In this document: positions 36,251 to 46,519 of the stretch, in pieces | How the letters are laid out: the number at the start of each line of letters is the position of its first letter | How positions within the stretch are numbered: the first letter of the stretch is position 1 | NCBI GenBank assembly: GCA_024529925.1 | Contig: JAFEUB010001791.1 | Span: forward strand, 496,001-560,000 | From: Ophthalmolycus amberensis | Taxonomy: Eukaryota > Chordata > Actinopteri > Perciformes > Zoarcidae | Reading direction: 5' to 3' | DNA: 64,000 nt | Notes under the pieces: generated by a model | Database searches by the model: none | What the model saw: only the letters and a program-made list of their open reading frames with translations | Told to the model about the DNA's origin: nothing | Program-made: the position numbers and the translations under genes

Positions 36251-39200
36251 GGGTTGGGAGAGGCACGCCGCATGAATATTTAGCTTTTCACGGGACTTTT
36301 ACAACTTCTTCACGCAGGAAACGTGTCTTTGAGAAGTAGCATGTCATCTGATTCAAAGAGTGGGGGCAGTCATCGTGAACTGTGGTGGGCTCGTGTCGGC
36401 TACATCCTCTTTTCATCCTGTCTTGTAACGTTACTAAGTTTTTCTTTATTTTTTATTTTTTTACTTAACTCTTAGCTGGCATGTCTTTGTCAAAGACACA
36501 TGACGTCCCACGTTGATTCATTATTTTGGCCCAAAACCTATATGGGAAAACTCGTTGACACAATATATGTGCTGTCACACCATATGAAAAACTATAAGCG
36601 GATGTGTTTTGATTTAAGTTACAATTGAGTGCCGCACTTTGATTGCAGGGTATGCATCTTTAAGAGATACTTGTATCCCTACTGCAGGTCTCATAGGTTA
36701 AAAATGGTGGTTTAAAAGTTAGGAGTCAGCTGATCTGTAAGGGTACAACGAGCCAGGATCAGCCTTATGTTGTTCATGTGTGCTGGCATGCTACACTGCA
36801 TTCCCCGTGCTGTTGTACATGCATGTCTGTAGAAGATGGCTCTGTGTTTGTGTGTGTGTCTGCAGGCAGGTGAAGAGCCTCTGAAGAGAAGTGCGGCGGT
36901 TGTGGCCTAGTGGAGAGTGGATAAGGCACAGTGATGAAGGCCCTCAGCGGGAGAAGCAGAAGTCTTCACAGGCCTTAGACGAGTTGGAGGAGAACGTTCG
37001 CCCCATGAAGATGGCAGCGCAGTCCCACACTGTACGGTCAAGTTCAGCCAAGTTTGTATACGTTAAAGCTAGTTGCTGAAAGCAACTAAATATTTTTCTT
37101 TTGATTATGTGACTGTCACAGTGTTCTTATTCTTACTACTGGAGATTTCTGCTTTGATTTAACTTACAGTGCGTTGTTTTTTTTGCAAAGACAAAAAAAA
37201 ATCCATGGGCTAAAGATGCACTACTGCCATTTACAGTATATATTCCAAAAGCACCTGACGGGGCATCTGGTTTGTAAGAGTTGGAACGCTCTGTGTCAGA
37301 GCCCACAGTAACACCTGTTGACTGGAGCTGCACTTACACACTCAAAAACAGCTCCACACTCCACATAGTGTCACCGTCTTCCTGTTCTGTCATATAGCAC
37401 TTATGTGGAGTAGTGTGCAAACGAAACATTGTCTAGTCAGCAGATACAGATAATAGTTTTGCTTCATACGCCCTCCTATCCCCATTGCCACAAAATGCAA
37501 AGCACAGAAAGACGGCATCCTTTGCATCTCTAAATTTCAGACAGTTGAAACTGTTAGTCCTCTTTCCAAGCTCAATGGATCCAAACAAACGTCCTCTGAA
37601 AACCCAGCTCCAGAAATGATATAAAACAATCAGCTATTGATTATCACATCTACATCCGCTGTCTCCGTCTGCGTCTCTGTGTTTGCAGGCCAGTGAGCTT
37701 CCTTTTGAGGAGCTGCTGGCTCTGTACGGCTACACGGTGCCCGACCCAGAGAAGGAGACCTGTCACATGGCTGCCAGCCTGCCAGACATGACACCGGACA
37801 AGGTGAGCTGCGACGCAGAGAACTATTCATTTCTGACGTATTATGAGTGTATGCCGTATTGTTGTGGACTTTGCTTTACTTTGCTCTCTCAACTTGTGTT
37901 GTACAGGATCAGATAACCGAGGACATCTTTCCTGGGGAGGAGGAAGACGAATCATTAGCTGATGATCTCACCCCCTCAGTCACCTCAAACACCTCAGACC
38001 TGCTCCGCCGCCTCCAAGGTAACGCACACATCTATTTACACGTTACTATATGACATTCTGAAAGTTTAACACCATATGCACAAGCGGAGCCTTTGTTCTC
38101 TGGTGAAAGTGTATCGTTGTATCGAAAGAAAGGAACATCCCTGGGGCCTTTGTTTTTGGTGGAACGTTTCCTCATCATTCAATTAAAAACCCGTGCTTTG
38201 CTGAGACTGCAGCATGTTACTTACAGCTCGGCGGTACATTTCAATAACATGACATGCCAGAGGTTCTAATGTCAGGAAATTACATGAAAAGCTTTGATTT
38301 GTTTATTTCTGTTTCACTAACAAGGACCACACCAATAACCGGATAAGTTTCGAGAGTTTTTATTGGGTAATGATAGTTAGGTTTAGGAAGCAGAAGGGGT
38401 CGAGTGATGAAGGGATGTAGGGTAGGGGTAGAGGTAGAGGGATGTAGGGTAGGGGTAGAGGGATGAAGGGATGTAGGGTAAGGGTAGAGGGATGTAGGGT
38501 AAGGGTAGAGGTAGAGGGATGTAGGGTAGGGGTAGAGAGATGAAGGGATGTAGGGTAGAGGGATGAAGGGATGTAGGGTAGGGATCGAGGTAGAGAGATG
38601 AAAGGAGGTAGGGTAGGGATAGAGGTAGAGGGATGAAGGGAAGTGATGGAGGGCCATTGGTGTCCGGCGGCTGGTGGGAACGGAGACTGTTGAGTGGGGC
38701 CATCTCTGGGAAGCTCTAGCGGTGCAGAGTCCTCTGTCGTTCCTGTAATCCTGCAAGAGAGAGAGAATAGGAAAACAAAAAATGGGGTTGGGGGGGAGGG
38801 ATGAGAGAACGGAGTCGAAGAGGAAGTGAACAGGTTCGCTGAGCTTAAATACTTGTGCAGGGGAAATGAGCCGTGTTCTGGGCGTGGTCCCGTTCCTGAA
38901 CTAAGTTTATTAAACTCAATGTAATGTGATATGGGAGCTTCCTGGTACGGCAGCATGTACTGCTCTCTGTGTCTGTCTCCATGTGACTGAATGATGTCGA
39001 ACTGAACTGAGTTTAGATATATTCAAACAGCCTTCCCCTGATGCTCACTGCTTTATCCTGAGTTGTATTTTGTATTGAGTTAGATATATTGCATTTTTAT
39101 TTTTATTATATCACTTTCATTGCTTCCCACTGCTGTCTTGGGTGGGTTTCAACAATAAACAAAACAAAACAAAAAAGTAAAACAAACCTTTCAAAGTTTC

Positions 39201-42200
39201 AGAAGTATTGTTTGAAGTTACTGTGATTTGTCAGCAGAAATATATGCCCAAATCATTTTTTTGCAGAATGTGTAGTGTTTGAAATGAAACTCCTCTGGGA
39301 TGTTTTGTCTCTCAGGTGGAGACAAAGACACATTAGTCAGCTCATCAGATGAGGACTCTGACGATGCTTCTATTCCCTCCAATGAAGAGCACAAGGTAGC
39401 TCACACACACCTCACGATCAGTGGGCCTTTTTCTATACATACACAAGTTGACTCTGATTTTGATGTTTTGAAGCGGGGTTGTGTCTGAGGTACTTATACA
39501 CATACTCAATGTATTACCTACAGTAGATGACGGTCGGCAGCAATTATCTAAACTCTGGCTACAGCCTTGTACACGTCCCATTGTAGTGCTTTGACAGACT
39601 TTGTCTTTGATTTCATTCTCAGGAGATCATGGTTGGCTCTATGCATCAGGCAAAAATCCCTCCACTCAGTTCATATACCCACCAGGAGAGAGGTAAGCAC
39701 CAAGCCATTTCAGATGATTTAAAGCACCTCTGTGTAGAATTTTTGAAAAAGAAAAATCTGGCTTTGGCGACTCCCACTGGAGGTATCAAAGAAAGCAACT
39801 GCCAAACACATCTCTATCTACCTTCACTGTCTCTTTGTCAGTTTGCTCTGCCGCTTCCACTGCATTTACCCTCTTTATCGCTACCTTTCCTTTGATTATT
39901 CTAGCCTGCAGCAGTGAGGACCAGTGTCTGTGGAGGCCAGGAGTTCTGTCGATGCAGGAAGTGGAAGAGTTCTTGCAGAACGCACAGACACAACACGGCC
40001 AGGAGAGGGCAGCACGCACGCAAGGACACAGTATCGGAGACAACCAACAGGTATGCTCACTTTAAATTGTATCCCAGAAGACACTTGTCAAGTAGTGTAT
40101 TCCGGCTGTGCTGCTAGTTACATGTATGTACTACCCGCTATCTGAAGTTGTGTCGTCTTGATAGTCAGTTGTACCGTTCTTCTGTGTGTAAATGTAGAGC
40201 TCAGATATTTCTGCCATTGTTTCTCTTGGTTAAAGTGTAATCCTACTTTTCTCTTGATTCTCAGGCACTGTATGAACTAGTGAAATGCAACTTCAATGCA
40301 GAAGAGGCACTGAGACGGTTATGCTTCAATGTGAAAGTGTACAGTGGTAAGAACCTTCCTGTTGTCCCACAGTACTGTCATACTTATTTATAATCCACTC
40401 AATGACGGTGATGAATACTGATCAAATATTTATCGACTTTTATGTCATTTAATTTGCCAATGTAGTAGTATATTTCCCAACGTTATTTAGAGGGGGTTGG
40501 TTCATATTTCATTGTGCGTCCATTCATGTCTTCAGAAAGAAACCACAAAACTATTATTAGTTAGAAGAGTCACTCCCTCCAACAAAGGGAGCCTAACAAC
40601 AACACAGCGAGGGGAATACATTCTCGCTGCAGCTATTGAAATGGTTTACCGCTGCATTTTACTGGAAAAAGTTCATCAACAAGTTTCAAAACCAACATTT
40701 TGCTCTGCAGATGAAGAACAAAAGTGACAGGAACAAAGGCTGTTTTTTGATATCATTGTCATATTTGTCGATGTAGATGCTGTGGAGGAGGATTACAGTT
40801 TTCATTTATTCCACTTCATTAAAAGAGGCAGACCTGAAATTGGAGGACTTTGTGGGGATCAGCACAAACGGGGCTTAGGCAGTAGATCAGAAATTAGGGG
40901 AGTCTGAGGGACTCCCACATGCTCGAGTGCATTCAGTGGACGAACAGTACTGTAGGGTACAAAGGGAGGCACTGCATCCAAGTCCTGAGTTGAACAATGT
41001 AATGACAACATGTAGGATGAGATCATCAGCTTGTTAGAAAAGAAGGGATGAAATTGCCCACAAGTTTCAACATCCTCATGAAGTGCCATGTTTCAGAAAC
41101 TCGATGTAATTAATTGCAGATGCAACACACACCTTCTACAGCTTATCACATCCTTCACAGAGAAACTAGAGCTGTGAGGGCACTGAGTAAAAGAGGGGAA
41201 CGTATACTCATTTGCGATTCTGAAATCCATCATTGAGTTCCATGAACTGCAGAACAGATCGATCCCACGTGTGAAAACCAAAGTTTTAAGCCTACGCAAG
41301 CATTACCGCTGGAGGATACTGCAAAGTATGACCGTGTCTGGTACCTTGTCAGTGCAACACCAGCTGCTGACTCCAACACTGCAACGGTGAAACGGTTCAC
41401 CTCGTGACCTCTTACTCAGCAGCGAAGGCTCCAGTTTAAGTCCAACACCTCCGTTGTAGTTTGGAGTGAAAAAAACCAACGGCCCACTGCGAGGCCACAG
41501 AGCCCACAGAGCCCTGACCATACGGTTTCACTCTGACACATCCCGGCCTGGTTTTTCTGCAGCCGGCTTGATCAAGTCAAAACCGGACATTGAGTGGTGG
41601 CCTCAAAGCCTCAAAGCCTCAAAGCCCTGCTTTGTGATGATCGGACCCAAACGGAATCTCAGGATGTGGTTTTCTTTACAGTTTTCAGTTCCAGATTCAG
41701 GATGAAAATGATGCGAACTATAAATGAATAGTAATGCTGAAATACTCCCTGGTGCTTTTGTCTCTCCTTCAGAAGAGCTCTGTGCCTGGAGTGAGGAGGA
41801 GTGTAGGAACTTTGAGCACGGCTATCGGGTTTACGGGAAGAACTTCCACCTCATTCAGGCTAATAAGGTGAGTGCTGTGACGTTCTTCTGTTGAATCTTT
41901 TCTTGAGTTTGATGTTCAAACCCGACTAACCTGCTGGAGGCTACTCCTTTTGACTATTTGATGGGACAGCTTTTCCTCTCAAGGCAAACACTGTTTTCCT
42001 CCTCAGGTACGAACGCGCTCCGTCGGGGAGTGTGTGGAGTATTACTACATGTGGAAGAAGTCTGAGCGTCACGAGTACTTTACCCAGCAGGCCACCAGGC
42101 TCAGCCGCAAGAAGTTCAGCCTACAATCAGGGAACATGTAAGTATTGCTTAGGGCTGTATTGAATGTCATATTTCTTTCTTTCTGTAAGTTATTGATAAC

Positions 42201-42957
42201 TTACTCGGAACGCTGCTTTGTCACCCGCCTGCACCTGTAATATTTTCTAGTAAGCTGACCCGACTCTCCCCGACCCGTGCGTCGACCCACAACACAAGAA
42301 TCTTATCCTACAAATAGTGAATTTGTTTACTTATAATATTACTACATGTAGCTTGATCTCTATGTTCAACCGTGCCGACAAAACAAGTTAAACAGACTAA
42401 AAAAAAAGGTAAAAAGTAGCGCAACATTCAAATGTTGATTTATAATTCAAATGTCAACGTTTTGTTCTCATCTGAACTCCCTAATAAATCCATAACGGTC
42501 CTATTCTGAGAGTCTATTTCAGTAACGCCTTGTTTAAGGCTATTTATTCATTAATTCCCATGAGTTGTAGCTTTGTCACACTAGAGTATTGGGCATCTTG
42601 TTTTTGTAAATCTTGTTTGTTTTTTGCAAGCTGAACAATGTTGTTGTTTTTTTTACATACTTTCAGGTTGAATTAATCCCTCTTAACTGTAATTCAAACC
42701 TATATTTGTATATTAAGTGCACCGTTGCTGGTGAATTACAAAATAGCACGTGGAACTGCTGTTTACCGAAGATATTTCCCCCATCAACACTGTTGACAGT
42801 GTGTTCTTTTGATTATCCAGAGTAACATTATCCAGAGTAACAGTAACATTAACATTCGAGTAAAATTAATTTAAATAAAATTTAAAATTTAAAATTTTAA
42901 AAATAAATTAAAAATTAAATTAAATTAACAGGGCCACTGTTACAACAATATGTTACA

Positions 42958-42994
<37 letters not shown>

Positions 42995-45019
42995 TATTGG
43001 GATAACAACAAAGGGTGGATGTGTCATTCTTCTGCTCTTTGTGTGTTAAATCTGATATTATGTCTTGACAACGTTTTTGCGGTGTGTGTTGCAGGGAGGA
43101 TGGCGATCAGGACGGGGAGGTTGGGGAGCTGGAAGGAAGCAACAACTTGTCAGGCTTGTTGTCTCACAGCTCCATGGACACTGGACAGCTACAGTCCCCA
43201 TTACCTCCCCAGTCCAGCTTGGATCCACACAAACAAGGTAAACAAGCACCTGATGCTGAGTGTTTGCTCTCTTATAGATCATCTACCAACATAACCAATT
43301 GTGAAGCAAGTGTTACAGCTATATTATTTCCATTATCTAATGTTTGCGTCAGAAAACGAGCACATGTGCATTAACAGCTTAGAAGATTTCCACTCATTTG
43401 AAGTGGAAGCTGGTCACAGAGCACTTAGCGCTACCATTTGATGGTGAATAAAGCACATATTAAAACAATCCCACACACAGTGGGCCTTGAGGGTTTAGTT
43501 TGTATCCAATAATGCTGAAATCAGAAAGAGATATGCATCTTTTCTTTAGATAACCCATTTACATACCATGTTGTACACATATTCCAAATCACATACGTTC
43601 TGCTATCCATCGTGTTGCACATGCAGTTCTATGGATTTCATTTTTGTCCATTGAATGTCTTAATTTGATGACATGGTCTGCCTTTTACTTTGACATCACA
43701 TACTCATTATCTTACGTTGTGAATCATTTTTATGTCTCCTCCTTTTTCTTTCCCCCACTATTTCCGTGCTCCTTGTGTGTCCGTGTGTGTTGTTGTGTTT
43801 GTGCGTGCCACGTATGCATGTCTGTACCTGCGTGTGTACATGCACCACCTGTTGACATGGTGCTCCAGAGGAAGAGAGCCGTCCCCGCCGCAGACGAACG
43901 CCCCGCTTTCTCTTAAAGCCATGAACTCGGTCCAGACAGGCCACAGAAAGCAGGCTGGGCCTGCAGGTAAAGAAGGCAAGCAGAGAGACTCAGAGAGAGA
44001 ATATGAATAATGTGGTGATATGGAACAAACCTCATTGACTTGCCTGTGGTAGATAATCAAACTCTAATCATAGCCTAAAGGTGCAGTGCTGTTGTATGCG
44101 GCCATAAAGGCTCCTCTGGCTGTTCAGTAAATGCCACTTATTATCTCACAGATAAGGTCGAATACATTGAGTCATTTCAGCATTTGATCATTTCCGTCAC
44201 ATCTGCTCAAAGTGTAAACTCTGTTGCAGAGAAATAGAAATTATATTTAAGCTCAATACTTGTGTAGCAAACCTTTAACCGAAGCTGGAGTTTAAAATTA
44301 AACTGACTTGTATTTACAATGTAGATTAACAAAACAAAATGTTTGAAATCGTCATAAATAACGATTAAGCAGATACATTTTCCTCATGCATTTGGCAAGA
44401 GAGGGTAACTCATAAGGCCCCGATGCAAATGGATTCATTTTTTTCTTCAAATAATTTCCATTGAATCTCCTTTTTAGTTCTTTCATCTCTTCTATCATCG
44501 TATGAGTGGAATAAACACAGACATTTAGTTGATCTGTCATCTCATGAACTCCTCCACATCTTTCCAGATGGTGAGCCGGTGATGGGGTCGTCAGGCTTGT
44601 GTGGTGACGGATGTCCTCAGCAGCTGTTTGGCTGTCCCTTCTCCCTCCCGCCCATGGACGACCTGCGGGATCCTGGCTCAGACGGTTGTTGTCCCTCAGC
44701 TCTAGTTCAGCTCCAGTCCCAGCCCTTTCCCCAGAGCTCCCAGTGGGCCGGCGGGAGCCCTCTGTCCTGCCATGATGACCATTGCCTGCCGGGCTCCTGT
44801 TTTTACCAGCTACACATGTGCAGTGGACCTTTTGTGTCAGAGGGCCCTGACTGTGATACGGCAGGCAGGGGGGCCGGCTCTCACCACGGGCTGCAAGTGG
44901 AAATCAGCCTGCCGTCTGCCTCGCCTCCCTCGTCGTCTGCCCTCCCGTCACACTTCCAGGCACTTGGTAGCCTGCTGCACCCATCTCCCGTCCAGCATAC
45001 CCGCTCGCTCACACAGTGA
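35720..45019 (+). CDS. mier2: MIER2, ELM2-SANT co-repressor scaffold (11 solid exons plus uncertain 5' end)
   Basis: Nuclear protein that recruits HDAC1/2 through its ELM2 and SANT domains to repress transcription. Solid exons: 37689-37802, 37907-38018, 39316-39395, 39623-39692, 39905-40050, 40265-40346, 41773-41867, 42007-42137, 43095-43237, 43871-43966, 44568-45019. They total 1521 nt = 506 codons plus stop, with every junction in frame. Order in protein: acidic region with LPFEELLALYGY, LPDMTPDK and DDLTPSVTS (MIER2-type); ELM2 (EIMVGSMHQAKIPP through ALYELVKCNFNAEEALRRL); SANT (CAWSEEECRNFEHGYRVYGKNFHLIQANKVRTRSVGECVEYYYMWKKSER); then a Ser/Pro-rich tail unlike the human tail. A likely first exon (ATG-GCG-GAG, 35720-35728, then gtaagt) matches the family start MAE, but the exon joining it to 37689 is unresolved. 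Confidence 0.9.
36251..37688 (+). other. 5' introns of mier2
   Basis: Apart from the possible exon at 36866-37031, I see nothing coding between the CpG-rich start and the exon at 37689. The segment I remember from human MIER2 (FNLAEILSQNY) was not found by eye. Confidence 0.4.
36866..37031 (+). other. mier2: Possible mier2 exon 2, frame unresolved
   Basis: A strong acceptor (tgtctgcag) ends at 36865. Joined to exon 1 in phase 0 it reads AGEEPLKRSAAVVA and then TAG (36908-36910). Shifting one frame gives an open Glu/Lys-rich run (SDEGPQREKQKSSQALDELE and on, including MKMAAQSHT) like the acidic pre-ELM2 segment. The only in-phase donor I see (ACT|GTACGG) is weak. Options: a frame break or base error, a non-coding 5' exon with translation starting at ATG 37005 or 37011, or not an exon. 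Confidence 0.3.
37689..37802 (+). CDS. mier2: mier2 exon: LPFEELLALYGY segment
   Basis: Acceptor tttgcag, donor gtgagc, phase 0-0, 38 codons starting ASELPFEELLALYGYTVPDP and ending LPDMTPDK. Matches human MIER2 MPFDELLALYGY and LPDMTLDK. Confidence 0.92.
37907..38018 (+). CDS. mier2: mier2 exon: acidic segment
   Basis: Acceptor tgtacag, donor gtaacg, phase 0-1. Encodes DQITEDIFPGEEEDESLADD and LTPSVTSNTSDLLRRLQ, similar to human MIER2 GEEEEETQSSADDLTPSVTS. Confidence 0.92.
38409..38645 (+). repeat. G-rich minisatellite in mier2 intron
   Basis: Variable units built from GGGATGTAGGGTAGGGGTAG and AGGTAGAGGGATGAA. Purine-rich on plus, with many GGG runs, hence G-quadruplex potential. The opposite strand shows long Pro/Ser/Tyr/Leu repeat ORFs (up to 198 codons) that are artefacts of the repeat. 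Confidence 0.95.
39316..39395 (+). CDS. mier2: mier2 exon: Ser/Asp-rich segment
   Basis: Acceptor gtctctcag, donor gtagct, phase 1-0. Encodes GGDKDTLVSSSDEDSDDASI and PSNEEHK, the acidic Ser stretch before ELM2 (probable CK2-type phosphorylation region). Confidence 0.88.
39623..39692 (+). CDS. mier2: mier2 exon: start of ELM2
   Basis: Acceptor cattctcag, donor gtaagc, phase 0-1. Encodes EIMVGSMHQAKIPPLSSYTH QER. EIMVG opens ELM2 throughout the MIER family. Confidence 0.9.
39905..40050 (+). CDS. mier2: mier2 exon: ELM2 core
   Basis: Acceptor attattctag, donor gtatgc, phase 1-0. Encodes ACSSEDQCLWRPGVLSMQEV EEFLQNA and on to SIGDNQQ. ELM2 family members have (Y/E)NEDQLLWDP here; QCLWRP replaces QLLWDP. 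A second AG (tgcag, 39911) would shift the frame and is rejected. Confidence 0.88.
40265..40346 (+). CDS. mier2: mier2 exon: end of ELM2
   Basis: Acceptor tgattctcag, donor gtaaga, phase 0-1. Encodes ALYELVKCNFNAEEALRRLC FNVKVYS. Family consensus has RRLRFN; here the Arg is Cys (RLCFN). Confidence 0.92.
40347..41772 (+). other. mier2 intron between ELM2 and SANT exons
   Basis: No exon recognised. About 40860-41530 is non-AT-rich with no long ORF on either strand; it may be an old repeat, but I cannot name it. Confidence 0.4.
41773..41867 (+). CDS. mier2: mier2 exon: SANT first part
   Basis: Acceptor ctccttcag, donor gtgagt, phase 1-0. Encodes EELCAWSEEECRNFEHGYRV YGKNFHLIQANK, nearly identical to human MIER2. 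Confidence 0.95.
42007..42137 (+). CDS. mier2: mier2 exon: SANT second part
   Basis: Acceptor ctcctcag, donor gtaagt, phase 0-2. Encodes VRTRSVGECVEYYYMWKKSE RHEYFTQQATRLSRKKFSLQ SGN. Ends the HDAC-binding region; basic RKK follows. Confidence 0.95.
42138..43094 (+). other. mier2 intron, AT-rich with (AT)n
   Basis: Contains an A/T-only stretch (about 42861-42930) and an (AT)15 run (42963-42992) shortly before the exon at 43095. No coding seen. Confidence 0.8.
43095..43237 (+). CDS. mier2: mier2 exon: post-SANT linker
   Basis: Acceptor gttgcag, donor gtaaac, phase 2-1. Encodes (M)EDGDQDGEVGELEGSNNLSG and on to QSSLDPHKQ. Aligns with the human DxDQDLDGSDPDG region. Confidence 0.85.
43871..43966 (+). 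CDS. mier2: mier2 exon with tandem AG-AG acceptor
   Basis: The intron end reads tgctccag-ag|GAAGAG. Using the second AG (exon from 43871) gives GREPSPPQTNAPLSLKAMNS and so on, in frame with the last exon. Using the first (43869) gives EEESRPRRRRTPRFLLKP and stop. Donor gtaaag, phase 1-1. Confidence 0.75.
43967..44567 (+). other. mier2 last intron
   Basis: Unique AT-rich sequence; nothing recognised beyond the splice sites. Confidence 0.6.
44568..45019 (+). CDS. mier2: mier2 last coding exon
   Basis: Acceptor tctttccag. 150 codons from DGEPVMGSSGLCGDGCPQQL to HSRSLTQ-like end VQHTRSLTQ, TGA at 45017-45019. Ser/Pro/Cys-rich, poorly conserved with mammals, as expected for the MIER2 tail. Confidence 0.85.
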
Positions 45020-46040
45020 GGGGACGTGGGAGAGTCTAAACTGAGTGGAACTCTGAATAGTTTGCCCTGTGTTGAGATCTTTGATCGGTGTTGGTATTTA
45101 CACCGGGGCTCGAAGAAACCTAGGACAAAAAGTGCTTTCACCTAACTTTGTGAAAAAGGATGGACCTACCTGCGTTGGGGGGGGGGGGGGGGGGGTTACT
45201 CGTCTGTCTGAACCCTCTTTTTAAACTGAGACACTTGAACCCTCTGTCCGTTGTGGAATGACGAGTGTTAATCACTACTTTCAGGTGTTGATTATGTGTT
45301 TATTAACAGTTTATTACCACAACCTGCACCGGGGATGAACTTTTGATTGGCTACTTTAAGTGGCTCCATAAACAGATCAATGACTGACAATGTTTACCAC
45401 TGTTTCTTTGTTTTATTATTTATCAGGATGGCAATGTTTAATTGCAACTCAGATTTAATCAAAACTTCTTCCACGGAGAACTAATCACGTTTTTCTTGAG
45501 GTATGTTCTGCATATCGCTCGGCACTTTGGCAGCTGCAGCTATTTGCGATCTGTCTCTGGAGGTTTCCACGGTGACATGGTTGCTGGAGGTCTGACCCCA
45601 GAGTCGAATCTGTCCATTCAAACTATATGAATTAATCCTCAGTCAAGTGTGTAATTGGCTCTCCCTTTTCACTTCCTCCTGTCTGTTTTGTTTGCACTCC
45701 TCCGCTCCTGTCTGAAAACATTTGGCGGAAGAGTCAAACTGTCTCAAGAATTTTGTTTAAATACAAAGAGCTGAAACTAAATGCCATTTTCTGAGGTTGA
45801 TATTTGAACATGGTTGGAGAAAAAAGGAGCTCCATATTTTTGCAGGTTTTATTTTTGCTTTTGTGAAAGTTTTCCTCCTTGCTCTTCATTTGACGATTCA
45901 CATTAAGCTTTATAAAGGTGCAGTGCTTTGTCATCCTTTCTGAGCACTGTTTCTATCATGTTAAATATGAAGTATCATTAAGAGCCTGTTTAACCTGCAG
46001 AACAGGCATCAAATAAAACGTGCAAATGTAAAATGTACAT
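45020..46040 (+). other. mier2: mier2 3' UTR with AATAAA at 46012
   Basis: A consensus poly(A) signal AATAAA at 46012-46017 lies 993 nt after the stop. A G20 run sits at about 45177-45196. The UTR length is an inference; later signals exist (for example near 46587). Confidence 0.5.
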
Positions 46041-46490
46041 ACGAACATAGTTAAGTCACTGAATGCAATCACTCTTTCTCAGGTACTGCAACTTTAACGA
46101 TCCCCAACACCGTTAACCAGTGAGAGTCCGTCGCTGTCACTCTGAACAGGTGCATAGAAACAGATCGGACAGAACAGCATTTACACTATTAGATTACAAT
46201 TTTTCTCTCTTGTTCACTGCTTTACATCAGACAGCCCAGCATGTGGTTTCAGCTGGCTGCGGTGCATTGGAATGAATTGTGACTGTGCTCTATTATATTA
46301 TCGATCTTAGTGAAGTAGCACTCAACTGAAAACATGCAGTACTTTATGACCCTGATTCTGGAATGCTGGGTATATTTTTAAGTATTTTAATTATGTACTG
46401 ATTAGACAATCCAAATAACTGTGAATGAATGCTATTTCTCATCCACAGTTTGTCGAGGTCATCTAATATGTCCTTCAGAAGATGCATCTG

Positions 46491-46519
46491 GTCTTAAGAA
46501 AGATTGTCTTTCTTAAGAC
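46491..46519. repeat. Perfect 13-bp hairpin
   Basis: GTCTTAAGAAAGA (46491-46503), loop TTG, TCTTTCTTAAGAC (46507-46519). Lies about 480 nt after the mier2 AATAAA. Confidence 0.95.

Noticed and set aside
38280..38956. Minus-strand ORFs of up to 198 codons rich in Pro-Tyr-Ile-Pro-Leu repeats
   Set aside because: They are the antisense translation of the G-rich minisatellite at 38409-38645 and have no domain outside it.
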